From VXYL01 sp965203685 (GTDB lineage Bacteria; Pseudomonadota; Gammaproteobacteria; Pseudomonadales; Azotimanducaceae), in the NCBI GenBank assembly GCA_965203685.1, contig OZ241908.1:4588001-4652000 (forward strand): a DNA stretch of 64,000 bases, written 5' to 3'. Each line of letters begins with the position of its first letter. Position 1 is the first letter of the stretch. The notes under the pieces are model-generated. The model did not search any database and was not told where the DNA came from. It saw only the letters and a list, made by a program, of their open reading frames with translations. Below, in pieces: positions 7,078-16,236 of this stretch. Both the position numbers and the translations under genes were made by a program.

Positions 7078-8187
7078 ATGATGGCCACGTACCGGGACAT
7101 CCTGGATCAACTCAACACCGCCGTCGCCGTGGTCGATGCCGCAACCGATGGGTCGTTTCGGATCACCTACCTGAACCAGTCGGGGCAGTCCCTGTTCGGG
7201 CGCAGCGATGCCCGCGTGATCGGCTTGCCCGTGGTCAAGTTGATCCGCGACGACCACGCGACCCCCGCGGTGCTGAACAACGTCCTGACCACCGGACAGC
7301 CGTTCACCAAGCGCGAGGTGCCGCTTTACGTACCCGACGGACTGGTGCGCGTCAACTACTCCATCGCACCGCTGTCGGCGACCGAGTTGCTCGTCGAATT
7401 CGAGCGCCTCGACCGGTTCATCCGCATCGACCGGGACGAACGCCACGTCACCTTGCAGGACACCATGCGCAAGCTCGCGCGCGGCCTCGCCCACGAGGTC
7501 AAGAATCCCCTTGGGGGGATCCGCGGCGCCGCGCAACTGCTCGCCCGGGAACTCACCCGCAACTACCAGCGCGAGTACACGTCCGTCATCATGGCCGAGG
7601 CGGATCGGCTCCGGAACCTCGTCGACCGCATACTCGGGCCCAACGGTCGGCTGTCGTTCAAACCGGTGAACATCCACCACGTCATCGAACGGGTCGTCAA
7701 GGTGCTCGACGCCGAAGCGCCGTCGCGGATCAAGTTCGAACGCGCCTACGATCCGAGCCTGCCGGAAATCGAGGGCGACTTCGAAACGCTCGTGCAGGCG
7801 ACCCTCAACGTGCTGCGCAACGCCGCTTTGGCCCTCGAAGACGTCGAGGATCCGGTCATCCAACTCCACACCCGCATACTGCGCCAGTTCACCATCGGCA
7901 CGTTCCGCCACCGGCTGGTCGTGAACGTGGAATTTCGCGACAACGGGCCGGGCGTGCCGGCGGACATCGCGGAGAACATCTTCTACCCCATGATCAGCGG
8001 TCGGCCCGGCGGGTCGGGGCTGGGCCTGGCAATTACCCAGACCATCCTCGCCCAACACAACGGGCTCGTGGAGTGCGAGAGCGAACCCGGACGCACCGTG
8101 TTCTCGTTCTACTTGCCGATCCGCCAGCCCGACACCTGCGCGAAGTCCATGGCGGACAAGCCGTTACTGGAATCGACCCGTGGCTAA
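7078..8187 (+). CDS. glnL: Nitrogen regulation sensor histidine kinase NtrB (GlnL)
   Basis: The ~369-aa protein has an N-terminal PAS domain (YRDILDQLNTAVAVVD...). The dimerisation/phosphoacceptor H-box GLAHEVKNPLGGIRGAAQLL follows at about residues 140-160. The ATPase domain contains FRDNGPGVP and GGSGLGLAITQTIL. NtrB autophosphorylates and controls NtrC according to PII (GlnB/GlnK) state; a glnK gene lies at 62215. The tandem ATGs at 7078/7081 were preferred because the NtrC operator abuts the ATG at 7000. The stop overlaps the glnG start by 8 nt. Confidence 0.95.
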   Translation: MMATYRDILDQLNTAVAVVDAATDGSFRITYLNQSGQSLFGRSDARVIGLPVVKLIRDDHATPAVLNNVLTTGQPFTKREVPLYVPDGLVRVNYSIAPLSATELLVEFERLDRFIRIDRDERHVTLQDTMRKLARGLAHEVKNPLGGIRGAAQLLARELTRNYQREYTSVIMAEADRLRNLVDRILGPNGRLSFKPVNIHHVIERVVKVLDAEAPSRIKFERAYDPSLPEIEGDFETLVQATLNVLRNAALALEDVEDPVIQLHTRILRQFTIGTFRHRLVVNVEFRDNGPGVPADIAENIFYPMISGRPGGSGLGLAITQTILAQHNGLVECESEPGRTVFSFYLPIRQPDTCAKSMADKPLLESTRG

Positions 8188-9580
8188 CGAAAACGTCTGG
8201 ATCATCGACGACGACAGCTCCATCCGCTGGGTGCTGGAGCGCGCCCTGTCGCAGGCGGGCTACGACACCGAGTCCTTCGGCGATGCCGAGGACGTGCTCG
8301 AGCGCGTCGATCACGGGGCGCCGGACGCAGTCGTATCCGACATACGGATGCCCGGCCGCGATGGACTCGAGCTGCTGTCGATCCTCGCCGACCGACACCC
8401 CGACCTACCCGTGATCATCATGACTGCGCACTCCGACTTGGACAGCGCCGTCGCGGCCTACCAGTCCGGAGCCTTCGAGTACCTTCCCAAGCCGTTCGAC
8501 ATCGATGATGCCGTCGCCACCGTGCAACGCGCCGTCCTGCGCCGACGCGAGCAACAGCCCGCGGTTGACACACCGACGACTCCAACGGATACGGAGATCA
8601 TCGGCCAGGCGCCCGCCATGCAGGAGGTTTTCCGCGCCATTGGCCGGCTGGCCCGGTCCAACATCACGGTGATGATCGAGGGGGCCTCGGGCACGGGCAA
8701 GGAACTCGTGGCACGCGCCCTGCACCGGCACAGCCAACGCGCCGGCAACGCACTCGTGGCGTTGAACATGGCGGCGATCCCGAGCGAACTGATCGAGTCG
8801 GAGCTCTTCGGCCACGAACGCGGCGCGTTTACCGGCGCCAAGGACCAGCGGGTCGGGCGCTTCGAACAAGCCAACGGCGGAACCCTGTTCTTGGACGAGA
8901 TCGGCGACATGCCCGCCGACGCACAGACGCGGCTCTTGCGCGTGCTTGCCGAAGGGGAGTTCTTCCGCGTCGGTGGTCGCAACAGCGTGCAGGTCGATGT
9001 GCGCATCATCACGGCTACGCACCGGGACCTGCGGGCGCTGGTCGCCGAAGGGAGATTCCGCGAAGACCTCTATCACCGTTTGAACGTGATCCGGGTGCAT
9101 GTGCCCACCCTGGCGCAACGCCGGTCCGACATCCCGCTGCTCGCCGACCACTTCCTCACGCAGGCGGCGGACGAACTCGGCGGCGAACGCAAGGTGCTGT
9201 TGCCCGATACGCTGGCCTACCTGCAGACCCTGGACTGGCCGGGCAATGTCCGCCAACTGGAGAACACCTGCAACTGGTTGACCGTCATGGCACCCGGGCG
9301 GGAGGTGCACATCGCCGACCTGCCGCCGGAACTGCGCGCTGCGGGTGCCCCCGCCGACGGAGAACGCGATTGGCAGACGACGCTGGCCGAGTGGGCGCGG
9401 CGCGAACTGGACGGTGGCCGGGACGCCATTCTCAGTGATGCACTGCCTGCCTTCGAGACGACGATGATCCGGGTGGCGCTGGAAAAAACCGGTGGCCGCA
9501 AGCGCGATGCCGCCAACCTGCTAGGCTGGGGCCGCAATACGCTGACGCGCAAGCTTGCCGACCTCGGTATCAATGCATGA
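8180..9580 (+). CDS. glnG: Nitrogen regulation response regulator NtrC (GlnG)
   Basis: The 466-aa sigma-54 activator has three domains. The receiver domain carries the phospho-acceptor Asp54 in VVSDIRMPG. The AAA+ domain carries the Walker A GASGTGKE, the sigma-54 contact loop GAFTGA and the Walker B FLDEIGD. The C-terminal Fis-type helix-turn-helix is RDAANLLGWGRNTLTRKL. It activates nitrogen-scavenging promoters from distant enhancer boxes and should act on the boxes seen at 6983 and 61171. The start is a GTG at 8180 overlapping glnL, so the pair is translationally coupled. The trmL start overlaps its 3' end. Confidence 0.97.
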   Translation: MANENVWIIDDDSSIRWVLERALSQAGYDTESFGDAEDVLERVDHGAPDAVVSDIRMPGRDGLELLSILADRHPDLPVIIMTAHSDLDSAVAAYQSGAFEYLPKPFDIDDAVATVQRAVLRRREQQPAVDTPTTPTDTEIIGQAPAMQEVFRAIGRLARSNITVMIEGASGTGKELVARALHRHSQRAGNALVALNMAAIPSELIESELFGHERGAFTGAKDQRVGRFEQANGGTLFLDEIGDMPADAQTRLLRVLAEGEFFRVGGRNSVQVDVRIITATHRDLRALVAEGRFREDLYHRLNVIRVHVPTLAQRRSDIPLLADHFLTQAADELGGERKVLLPDTLAYLQTLDWPGNVRQLENTCNWLTVMAPGREVHIADLPPELRAAGAPADGERDWQTTLAEWARRELDGGRDAILSDALPAFETTMIRVALEKTGGRKRDAANLLGWGRNTLTRKLADLGINA

Positions 9581-10082
9581 TCTCGTCATCGGGCTGTTCG
9601 AGCCCGAAATCCCCCCGAACACCGGCAGCATCATGCGCCTTGCCGCCAACACGGGAGCCCGGCTTGCCCTCATCGAGCCGCTTCAGTTCGAGCTGACCGA
9701 CACCCGGTTGCGCCGCGCCGGCTTGGACTACCGGGACCTCGCAACGACGACCGTCTACCCGGACTTCGACGCCTTTCTGCGCGATGTCGCTGGGCGGCGA
9801 CTGCTGGCATTCTCAACGCGTGGCCGACGCCGGTACGACGACGTCGACTACCTTCCCGACGACGCCCTCTTGTTCGGCCCCGAAAGCCGTGGCTTGCCGG
9901 ACGTCGTCCTCGACGGCTTCCCGTCAGCGCATCGCCTGCGCATTCCGATGCGCCCTGGATCGCGCAGCCTGAACCTCGCCAACGCGGTTTCCGTGGTGGT
10001 CTACGAGGCTTGGCGGCAACTGGGCTTCGTGGGTGCCACAAGACAGGACCGCGCACCCGGCGATTCGACCAACTCTAGTTGA
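9573..10082 (+). CDS. trmL: tRNA (cytidine(34)-2'-O)-methyltransferase
   Basis: The ~169-aa SPOUT-class methyltransferase shows IGLFEPEIPPNTGSIMRLAANTG at the start. The knotted SAM-binding motifs are LLFGPESRGLP, LRIPMRPGSRSLNLANAVSVVVYEAW. TrmL methylates the wobble ribose of tRNA-Leu isoacceptors. The ATG at 9573 lies inside the end of glnG (8-nt overlap). TrmL next to secB is a common gammaproteobacterial arrangement, here with the two genes convergent and overlapping by 8 nt at their 3' ends. Confidence 0.93.
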   Translation: MHDLVIGLFEPEIPPNTGSIMRLAANTGARLALIEPLQFELTDTRLRRAGLDYRDLATTTVYPDFDAFLRDVAGRRLLAFSTRGRRRYDDVDYLPDDALLFGPESRGLPDVVLDGFPSAHRLRIPMRPGSRSLNLANAVSVVVYEAWRQLGFVGATRQDRAPGDSTNSS

Positions 10083-10569
10083 CGAAGCTGTCGGGTGGTC
10101 GCTCGTCGCGCTCGGCCGCGCGACGTTTCGCCTCGGCATACAGCGCATCGAAGTTCATCGGCGCGAGCATGAGCGGCGGGAACGTGCCCTTCGTGACAAG
10201 GGCGTCCACCGTCTCGCGGGCGTACGGGAACAGGGCCGTTGGGCACGCCGTGGCGAGAACCTGCTCGGTGAGCACGCCGTCCATGTTCTGGAGGCGGAAG
10301 ATCCCGGCCTGCTGCAGTTCGACGATCATGGCCGCCTCCCCGTCCACGCGCGCCTCGATCGTCAACGTCAGCACGACCTCGTGGCGCTCGGCATCGAGCG
10401 CACTGCTGCGCGTATTGATATCCATGTGGATTTCCGGCTTCCACTCGCCGCCGAAAACACCCGGCGACTTCGGCGACTCGAACGACACGTCCCTTATGTA
10501 GACCCGCTCAATGGCCAGTTGCGGTGCAGGTGGCGCCGCGCCTGGTCCTTCAAAGCTCTCCTCGGCCAT
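10075..10569 (-). CDS. secB: Protein-export chaperone SecB
   Basis: The 164-aa protein matches SecB: LAIERVYIRDVSFESPKSP, EWKPEIHMDINTRS, GIFRLQNMDGVLTEQVLATACPTALFPYARE and FPPLMLAPMNFDALYAEAKRR. The tetramer keeps presecretory proteins unfolded and delivers them to SecA. ATG 10569 gives the normal SecB N-terminus; the longer frame to 10641 reads back into the rhodanese gene. It lies 7 nt downstream of that gene's stop on the same strand. The grxC gene that usually lies between them in Pseudomonas-like genomes is absent. Confidence 0.96.
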   Translation of the reverse strand: MAEESFEGPGAAPPAPQLAIERVYIRDVSFESPKSPGVFGGEWKPEIHMDINTRSSALDAERHEVVLTLTIEARVDGEAAMIVELQQAGIFRLQNMDGVLTEQVLATACPTALFPYARETVDALVTKGTFPPLMLAPMNFDALYAEAKRRAAERDERPPDSFVN

Positions 10570-10576
10570 GCCCGTG

Positions 10577-11008
10577 TCACCCCTTCGCCCGGCGACCCTT
10601 GACCACCGGCATGTTCTGGTTGCGCCACTCGGTGACACCACCCTTCAGGCGCGAGACGTTCTCGAAGCCGGCCTTGCGCAGCACGGTTCCGGCGGCGCCC
10701 GCGTGCTGACCCATCTTGCATGCCAGCACAACGGGTTTGTCCTTGTACTTGGTCAGTTCGGAGACGCGTCCGGCGATCGCCGCATGGGGGACGTTGATGG
10801 CATCGACGATGTGCCCTTGCGAGTACTCGGCCGGGTCACGCACGTCGATCACGACGGCCTTGTCGTTGTTGACCATGTTGACGAGTTCCTGGGGCGTGAC
10901 CGAACGGCCACCACGTGCGACCTCGTTGCGCACGAACAACGCGAAGACCAGCACGAAAGCGCCAACCAGGATCGGGTGGTTCCCGATGAACTCGAACAAC
11001 TGCTCCAT
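10577..11008 (-). CDS. Membrane-anchored rhodanese-like protein (YibN type)
   Basis: The 143-aa protein has one N-terminal membrane segment (residues ~8-27: FIGNHPILVGAFVLVFALF) and then a single rhodanese domain. VIDVRDPAEYSQGHIVDAINVPH is the first motif, and the active-site loop LACKMGQHAGAA supplies the catalytic cysteine. It resembles YibN, which sits beside secB, grxC and gpmI in many gammaproteobacteria. Sulfurtransferase activity is expected, but the physiological acceptor is unknown. It is cotranscribed with secB and divergent from gpmI. Confidence 0.9.
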   Translation of the reverse strand: MEQLFEFIGNHPILVGAFVLVFALFVRNEVARGGRSVTPQELVNMVNNDKAVVIDVRDPAEYSQGHIVDAINVPHAAIAGRVSELTKYKDKPVVLACKMGQHAGAAGTVLRKAGFENVSRLKGGVTEWRNQNMPVVKGRRAKG

Positions 11009-11373
11009 GGCGGGCGGGATTATAGGGCAGTGTGGAGAGCGTGGATGGCCCGTGGAGTCCAATCCGGGTACCCACCAACGCCCGCATCCGGAGAGACGCG
11101 CGACGGGAGCCGGGCCGTTGCAAGACGCACATGGGTCATGTGAGTTCCGCGCCTATTCGCCAGAACGCGGGGAGCGACCCCGCGCCCCTGTGGTGGCTGT
11201 TGTATTTAGCGGGCGACCCGGCAACGCGACGCCACGCTTGCACGCTTGTGCAAAACGCGCAACAGAATCCTGAACCATAGCCCGCAGGTGCGCAAGTACG
11301 TGCGTCCGCCTATGTCGGCGGGCACAATAGTCGGCTTCAAAAGGCGGTTCCGCGACAAGGCCCAAGTAATCCG
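11009..11373. other. 365-bp divergent intergenic region, rhodanese/gpmI
   Basis: No coding sequence or recognisable RNA gene is supported here. Two structures are visible: a 7-bp hairpin CGCGGGG-agcga-CCCCGCG (11166-11184) without a T-run, and a short palindrome TTGCAC-gctt-GTGCAA (11238-11253). The region must hold the two divergent promoters. The best weak candidates for gpmI are CAGAAT (11263-11268) and CACAAT shortly before the gene, neither with a convincing -35. Confidence 0.4.
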
Positions 11374-12954
11374 ATGCGTACACGCCCCACCCTTCTCGTG
11401 ATCCTCGACGGTTGGGGCTTGCGCGACGAGGTCGCGTACAACGCCATCGCGCAAGCCCGGACCCCGGTGTGGGACGCGCTGTGGTCCGGCTCACCGACGA
11501 CCGAACTTTCCGCGTCCGGTCTCGACGTGGGTCTGCCGGCCGGGCAAATGGGCAACTCCGAGGTCGGCCACATGAGCATCGGGGCGGGGCGCGCCGTGCC
11601 CCAAGACCTCACGAGGATCGACCAGGCCGTCGCCCACGGCGAGTTGGCGAGCAACCAAGTGTTGCGCGACACCATCGACTCGGGCGCTCCCACGCTGCAT
11701 GTGTTCGGGCTGCTCTCGCCCGGGGGCGTGCACAGCCATGAAGACCACATCGCCCATGTGCTGGCGACCATACGTGAACAGTCCTCGATCCGGATCCGCC
11801 TGCATGCCTTTCTCGACGGCCGCGACACGCCGCCGAAAAGCGCCATGGCATCGCTCCTTCGCTTCGAAGAGGGCTTTCCCGGCGTCCTCGCGTCCATTAC
11901 CGGACGCTACTTCGCCATGGATCGCGATCAGCGCTGGGAACGGACCGAACGTGCCTACAACCTGCTCGTGGACGGCGAGACGCCGCACCACTTCGACTCC
12001 GCCGTGGCTGCGCTCGCGGCCGCCTACGCGCGCGGCGAGTCCGACGAGTTCGTGCAACCGAGCGCGGTCCACGCCGCATCGCAACCGGCAGTGACGATCG
12101 TTCCGGGGGATGCGGGGCTCTTCATGAATTTCCGCGCCGACCGCGCCCGGCAGTTGACGCGTGCGCTGCTGGCCGAGGACTTCGATGCCTTCCGGCGCCG
12201 CAAGCGCGTACCGATGGCCGCGTTCGCCACGCTCACCCACTATGCCGACGACATCGATGCGCCGGCCTTGTTCGGCCCACTCGATCTCGTGGACACCCTC
12301 GGCGAGACCCTCGCCCGGCTCGGCAAGGCCCAACTGCGGCTCGCGGAGACCGAGAAGTACGCCCACGTCACGTATTTCTTCTCTGGCGGCCGGGAGCAGC
12401 CTTTCGTCGGCGAGGATCGCATCCTGGTGCCGTCGCCCAGGGTCGCCACCTACGACCTTGCGCCCGCCATGAGTGCGCATGTGGTAACGGACCGGCTGCT
12501 CGATGCCGTGGATGGCGCGCAGTACGACTTCATCGTCTGCAACTACGCCAACGGTGACATGGTCGGCCACACCGGGGACTTCGATGCCGCCGTTCGGGCG
12601 GTGGAGTGCATCGACGCCTGCCTCGGCCGGATCGCGTCCCGCGTTGCGGAGGTCGGCGGACAGTGCTTGATCACCGCCGACCACGGCAACGTCGAGCGCA
12701 TGCGGGAACCTAAGAGCGGCGATCCGCACACCGCCCACACCACCGACGCGGTGCCGCTGGTTTATGTGGGCCCCGCAGCGGTGCGGCTGCGCGGGCCCGG
12801 CACGCTCGCCGACGTTGCCCCGACGCTCCTCGAACTGATGGGAATCTCGGCCCCGGCGGCAATGGCCGGGCGTTCCCTGATTGTCGCCGGCGATGCCGAT
12901 GACAGTCGACAACTCAAACGGGACGCTGTCGCCGCGGCCGTCCACGAGCGATGA
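11374..12954 (+). CDS. gpmI: 2,3-bisphosphoglycerate-independent phosphoglycerate mutase
   Basis: The 526-aa alkaline-phosphatase-superfamily enzyme interconverts 3- and 2-phosphoglycerate in glycolysis using two Mn ions. Family motifs run from end to end: VILDGWGL at the start, the catalytic serine in MGNSEVGHMSIGAG, FLDGRDTPPKSA, TGRYFAMDRD, NFRADRARQ, EKYAHVTYFFSGG, NYANGDMVGHTG and ITADHGN. The length is normal (about 510-515 in relatives). It is followed by envC, whose start lies 10 nt after its stop, as in other gammaproteobacteria. Confidence 0.97.
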   Translation: MRTRPTLLVILDGWGLRDEVAYNAIAQARTPVWDALWSGSPTTELSASGLDVGLPAGQMGNSEVGHMSIGAGRAVPQDLTRIDQAVAHGELASNQVLRDTIDSGAPTLHVFGLLSPGGVHSHEDHIAHVLATIREQSSIRIRLHAFLDGRDTPPKSAMASLLRFEEGFPGVLASITGRYFAMDRDQRWERTERAYNLLVDGETPHHFDSAVAALAAAYARGESDEFVQPSAVHAASQPAVTIVPGDAGLFMNFRADRARQLTRALLAEDFDAFRRRKRVPMAAFATLTHYADDIDAPALFGPLDLVDTLGETLARLGKAQLRLAETEKYAHVTYFFSGGREQPFVGEDRILVPSPRVATYDLAPAMSAHVVTDRLLDAVDGAQYDFIVCNYANGDMVGHTGDFDAAVRAVECIDACLGRIASRVAEVGGQCLITADHGNVERMREPKSGDPHTAHTTDAVPLVYVGPAAVRLRGPGTLADVAPTLLELMGISAPAAMAGRSLIVAGDADDSRQLKRDAVAAAVHER

Positions 12955-12964
12955 CCCCGCCGGG

Positions 12965-14113
12965 ATGATCGCCATCGCAGCCGTTCGGCCTGGCAAGCGC
13001 TGGCTGGGCTTGGCGGTGCTCGTCGTCGGCACGACCAGCGCCGTGGTCGGCGTCGCCGCCGAAACCGGCCAGCGCGAACTCGAAGCCGTTGTCGACCGCC
13101 TGAACGCCATGGACCAATGGCTGACCGAGGCCGATGAACAACTGGCCAGCCAACAGCGCGCTTTGGATGACACCGACCGTCGGATCGCTGAACACGCCCG
13201 GCGCGTGCGGGATTTAGGATCCCAAGTTGCCGGCCTGCAAACGGCGGAACAGCGCAACCTCGCCGAGCGCGACCGCTTGGCGGCTGAGGAAACCAAGCTC
13301 GCGGCTCGCCTCGCCGGTCACCTGCGCATGGCATGGCGACTGACCGGACGCGACGTCGTCAAGCAGATCCTGAACCAGGAGAGCCCCGCCGCCGTCGAAC
13401 GGTCGATGCGCTACCACGGCCTCCTCGCCCAGGCCCGTGCGAAGGACCTGGCTGCTCTGAAGGACCTGCAGGTCGCCCTGACCGAACAAGACGCACAACT
13501 CGCCGATGAGCAGGAGGCCCTTGTCCTTGCGCAGGCCGCGTTGGATCAAGGGCGCACCGCGTTGCTGGGCGAACGGCGCGAGCAGCAACGGCTCCTCGCC
13601 GGTTTCAAGTCCGAGGTGCGCGTCAAACGCCGCGAGCGCGATACGCTCGCGAGCGATAGGAAGCGCCTCGAGGCGCTGCTAGCCGAAGTCGCCCGCCAAG
13701 CCCGGCCTCGAGCCACCGCCCCACACGACCGGGGCAGCCTGCGTTGGCCGGTTCCCGGTCGCGTCGTCCATGGCTTCGGCGACCCCCGGGCCGGCGGCCG
13801 CATGCGCTGGCAGGGCGTCTACTTGAGCGCGCCGCTAGGGACGAACATCGTCGCCGTCGCGTCGGGCACAGTGGCCTTTGCCGACTGGCTGCGCGGCTTC
13901 GGGATGCTGGCCGTCATCGACCACGGCGATGCTACGATGTCCTTGTACGGTCACGCCGACACGCTCTACAAGACGGTCGGTGACCGCGTGGAAGGCGGCG
14001 AACCGATCGCGGCGGTCGGTCGAAGCGGCAGCATCAACGAGGTCGGCGTCTATTTCGAAATCCGCCGCGACGGCGTGCCGGTCGATCCGCAAGCGTGGCT
14101 GCAAGCCCGCTAA
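12965..14113 (+). CDS. envC: Murein hydrolase activator EnvC (LytM-like)
   Basis: The 382-aa exported protein has an N-terminal hydrophobic export segment (WLGLAVLVVGTTSAVVGVA). Two long coiled-coil stretches follow (residues ~35-135 and ~165-225), then a C-terminal LytM/M23 domain. That domain reads PVPGRVVHGFG...WQGVYLSAPLGT and LAVIDHGDATMSLYGH, without the paired zinc ligands of active M23 enzymes, as in EnvC. EnvC is recruited to the septum by FtsEX and activates amidases for daughter-cell separation. ATG 12965 gives a proper signal sequence; a longer frame overlapping gpmI is possible but less likely. Confidence 0.92.
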   Translation: MIAIAAVRPGKRWLGLAVLVVGTTSAVVGVAAETGQRELEAVVDRLNAMDQWLTEADEQLASQQRALDDTDRRIAEHARRVRDLGSQVAGLQTAEQRNLAERDRLAAEETKLAARLAGHLRMAWRLTGRDVVKQILNQESPAAVERSMRYHGLLAQARAKDLAALKDLQVALTEQDAQLADEQEALVLAQAALDQGRTALLGERREQQRLLAGFKSEVRVKRRERDTLASDRKRLEALLAEVARQARPRATAPHDRGSLRWPVPGRVVHGFGDPRAGGRMRWQGVYLSAPLGTNIVAVASGTVAFADWLRGFGMLAVIDHGDATMSLYGHADTLYKTVGDRVEGGEPIAAVGRSGSINEVGVYFEIRRDGVPVDPQAWLQAR

Positions 14114-14127
14114 GGGGCAAAGGGCGA

Positions 14128-14814
14128 ATGCTGAACAACCTGTTCCCGGGCATCTGCGTGCTGTGCCGACGCCCGTCCCGGCGGACCATTGATCTGTGCT
14201 TGTCATGCGAAGAGGCGTTCACGTGCAATGAACGCGTCTGCCGCGTGTGCGCCGGTCCATTGCTCGTGTCGGGCATGGACCGTGTGTGCGGCCGATGCAT
14301 CGCATCGCCGCCGCCGTGGACGCGCACCCTCGCCCCGTTCACCTATGCCCAGCCGTTGACCGGTGTCATCGAAGGCCTCAAGTCGGGCAACGGCCTACGC
14401 CAAGCGCGAATACTCGGCGCGCTGCTGTCGGCGTCCGCCACGGCGGCCTACGACTCCACGGAGCTGCCCGAAGCGCTGGTCCCGGTGCCGTTGACGCGTC
14501 GGCGTCTTCGCCAACGCGGCTTCAACCAGGCGGCGCCGCTCGCTCGGTCGACGGCCCGCCTGCTCGGACTGCCCAGTCTGCCCAGGCACCTCGTGCGCGT
14601 GCGCAACACCCCGCCGCAGCGGTCCTTGCCGCGAAGCGCCCGGCTGACGAACGTCCGCCGGGCATTCGCGGTGAAGCGTCCCATCACCTACCGGCGCATT
14701 GCCCTGGTTGATGACGTATCCACGACCGGTGCGACCGCGCACGCCGCGAGCACCGCGCTGCTCGCCGGTGGCGCCGAGGAGGTCCACGTGTGGGTCGCTG
14801 CCAAGGCCTTGTAA
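14128..14814 (+). CDS. comF: ComF-family phosphoribosyltransferase-like protein
   Basis: The 228-aa protein has a Cys-rich N-terminus (CVLCRRP, CLSC, CRVC, CGRC: four CxxC pairs, probably a zinc site). The central motif LVPVPLTRRRLRQRGFNQAAPLA and the PRPP-binding loop IALVDDVSTTGATAHAA follow. ComF proteins are needed for DNA uptake in competent bacteria, but their enzymatic reaction is uncertain. An RBS-like AAGGGG lies upstream of ATG 14128. Its TAA overlaps the ATG of modA (TAATG). The neighbouring modABC genes appear unrelated in function. Confidence 0.88.
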   Translation: MLNNLFPGICVLCRRPSRRTIDLCLSCEEAFTCNERVCRVCAGPLLVSGMDRVCGRCIASPPPWTRTLAPFTYAQPLTGVIEGLKSGNGLRQARILGALLSASATAAYDSTELPEALVPVPLTRRRLRQRGFNQAAPLARSTARLLGLPSLPRHLVRVRNTPPQRSLPRSARLTNVRRAFAVKRPITYRRIALVDDVSTTGATAHAASTALLAGGAEEVHVWVAAKAL

Positions 14815-15566
14815 TGCGGTTTGAGGCCACGCATCTGATCACCGCGATCATCGCCCTCCTCTGCGGCGCGGCCAGTAGCGCCGCGCCACTGCGGATCGCT
14901 GTCGCGTCGAACTTCCAGTCGGCCTTCGAGGCGGTGCGGACGAGCCTCGCTGCCCCGGCGGACGCCACCTACGGCTCAACCGGCCTGCTCTACGCCCAGA
15001 TCATGCAGGGTCGCACGTTCGACGCGTTCCTCTCGGCGGACCGGGAACGTCCACTCAAGCTCGTGGCCCAAGGCCGCGCTTTCGGGCCGCAGGTCTACGC
15101 ACGCGGCAGCCTCGTATTGCTGGTCGACGAGGGGTCGCCCGGGCGGGATTGGCTGACTACGGAGAAGCGCGTGGCCGTCGCGAATCCGCAGACCGCACCC
15201 TATGGCCGCGCCGCGCATGAGGCACTCGAAGCCTTAAGTGCCCGTCCACGGCTGATCAATGCCCTGAACGTGGCCCAGGCGTTTCACTTCGCGGCCAGCG
15301 GCGCCGCGGATGGGGCATTCGTCGCACTCGCACAGGTCACCGCCCAGGGCACCCCCGAGGAGCGCTACTGGCTGCTCCCGGACGACCTCCATGCACCCAT
15401 CGAGCAAGTTGCCGTCGTGATGCACGGTGAGCGCGAAGCCGAGGCGCAAGCCTGGCTTGACGAGTTGCTCGGCCGCGACGCCCAGTCGCTGATCCGAACG
15501 GCCGGCTACCGCGTTCCAGCGCCGACGGCGCGACGCGCCGCCAGCAACGTCGGCACCCGGGACTAA
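14814..15566 (+). CDS. modA: Molybdate ABC transporter, periplasmic binding protein
   Basis: The 250-aa protein has a signal peptide (residues 1-23, ending AASSAAP) and the ModA features LRIAVASNFQSAFEAV, YGSTGLLYAQIMQG, DAFLSADRERPLKL, VAVANPQTAPYGRAAHEAL and SGAADGAFVALAQV. It captures molybdate (or tungstate) in the periplasm and delivers it to ModB. The ATG overlaps the comF stop. It is the first gene of modABC; no Mo-responsive ModE box was recognised upstream. Confidence 0.93.
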   Translation: MRFEATHLITAIIALLCGAASSAAPLRIAVASNFQSAFEAVRTSLAAPADATYGSTGLLYAQIMQGRTFDAFLSADRERPLKLVAQGRAFGPQVYARGSLVLLVDEGSPGRDWLTTEKRVAVANPQTAPYGRAAHEALEALSARPRLINALNVAQAFHFAASGAADGAFVALAQVTAQGTPEERYWLLPDDLHAPIEQVAVVMHGEREAEAQAWLDELLGRDAQSLIRTAGYRVPAPTARRAASNVGTRD

Positions 15567-15606
15567 AGCGCTGTCCGTCGCCGAGGACATTGCACTCTCC
15601 GCCTGG

Positions 15607-16236
15607 GTGACGGGCCTGCTCGCGTTGACGACCACCGCGGTCCTGCTCGTCGTGTCACCACCCCTGGCATGGTGGATCGCACGGACCCGGTCCAAGTGGC
15701 GACCCGTCGTGGAGGCGTTCGTCGCCCTGCCGCTGGTCCTGCCCCCCACGGTGCTCGGGTTCTACCTCCTGCTCGCGCTAGCGCCGGGAGGACCGCTCGG
15801 CGCCGTCGCCCAAGCCCTTGGCGGCGCCCCACTCGCATTCACCTTCACGGGTCTCGTGATCGGCTCCATCATCTATTCGCTTCCATTCGTGACCGGACCG
15901 CTATCCACGGCCTATCGCACCACGGACGGGCAACTCCTGGAAGCCGCGGCCAGCCTCGGAGCGGCACCCGCGACCCGCTTCCTGCGCCTGGTGCTGCCGT
16001 TGCACAAGAAGGCGCTAGTCGCCGCCGGCGTCTTGGGGTTCGCGCACACGGTCGGCGAGTTCGGCATCGTGCTCATGATCGGTGGCAACATCCCGGGCGA
16101 GACGCGCGTGCTCTCGATCGCCCTTTTCGACCGCGTCGAGATGCTCGATTACGCCGGCGCCCACGCCATCGCCGCGCTGTTGCTCGTCTTCGCGCTGATC
16201 GTGCTCACCTTCACCTACCGCTGGCTGCGCACCTGA
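15607..16236 (+). CDS. modB: Molybdate ABC transporter permease
   Basis: The ~209-aa permease has about five membrane helices and the inner-membrane-component motif LLEAAASLGAAPATRFLRLVLPLHKKALVAAGVLGFAHTVGEFG, in which the EAA loop contacts ModC. VLPPTVLGFYLLLAL is typical of ModB. The GTG at 15607 is the first standard start codon. However, in-frame codons from about 15571 (SVAEDIALSAW) resemble the first cytoplasmic residues of ModB, so translation may begin earlier, possibly at a CTG. The modC ATG lies 1 nt inside its stop codon (TGATG). Confidence 0.9.
   Translation: MTGLLALTTTAVLLVVSPPLAWWIARTRSKWRPVVEAFVALPLVLPPTVLGFYLLLALAPGGPLGAVAQALGGAPLAFTFTGLVIGSIIYSLPFVTGPLSTAYRTTDGQLLEAAASLGAAPATRFLRLVLPLHKKALVAAGVLGFAHTVGEFGIVLMIGGNIPGETRVLSIALFDRVEMLDYAGAHAIAALLLVFALIVLTFTYRWLRT

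Noticed and set aside
11166..11184. Hairpin before gpmI as an intrinsic terminator or small RNA
   Set aside because: There is no T-run after the stem, no convergent gene to terminate, and no similarity to a known RNA.
11238..11253. TTGCAC-gctt-GTGCAA palindrome as an NtrC site for gpmI
   Set aside because: The spacing between the half-sites does not fit the NtrC consensus, and gpmI is not an expected NtrC target.
15669..16235. Upstream extension of the modC frame over modB
   Set aside because: The frame is open but lies antiphase to the ModB EAA-loop coding region; modC has a proper ATG at 16236 overlapping the modB stop.
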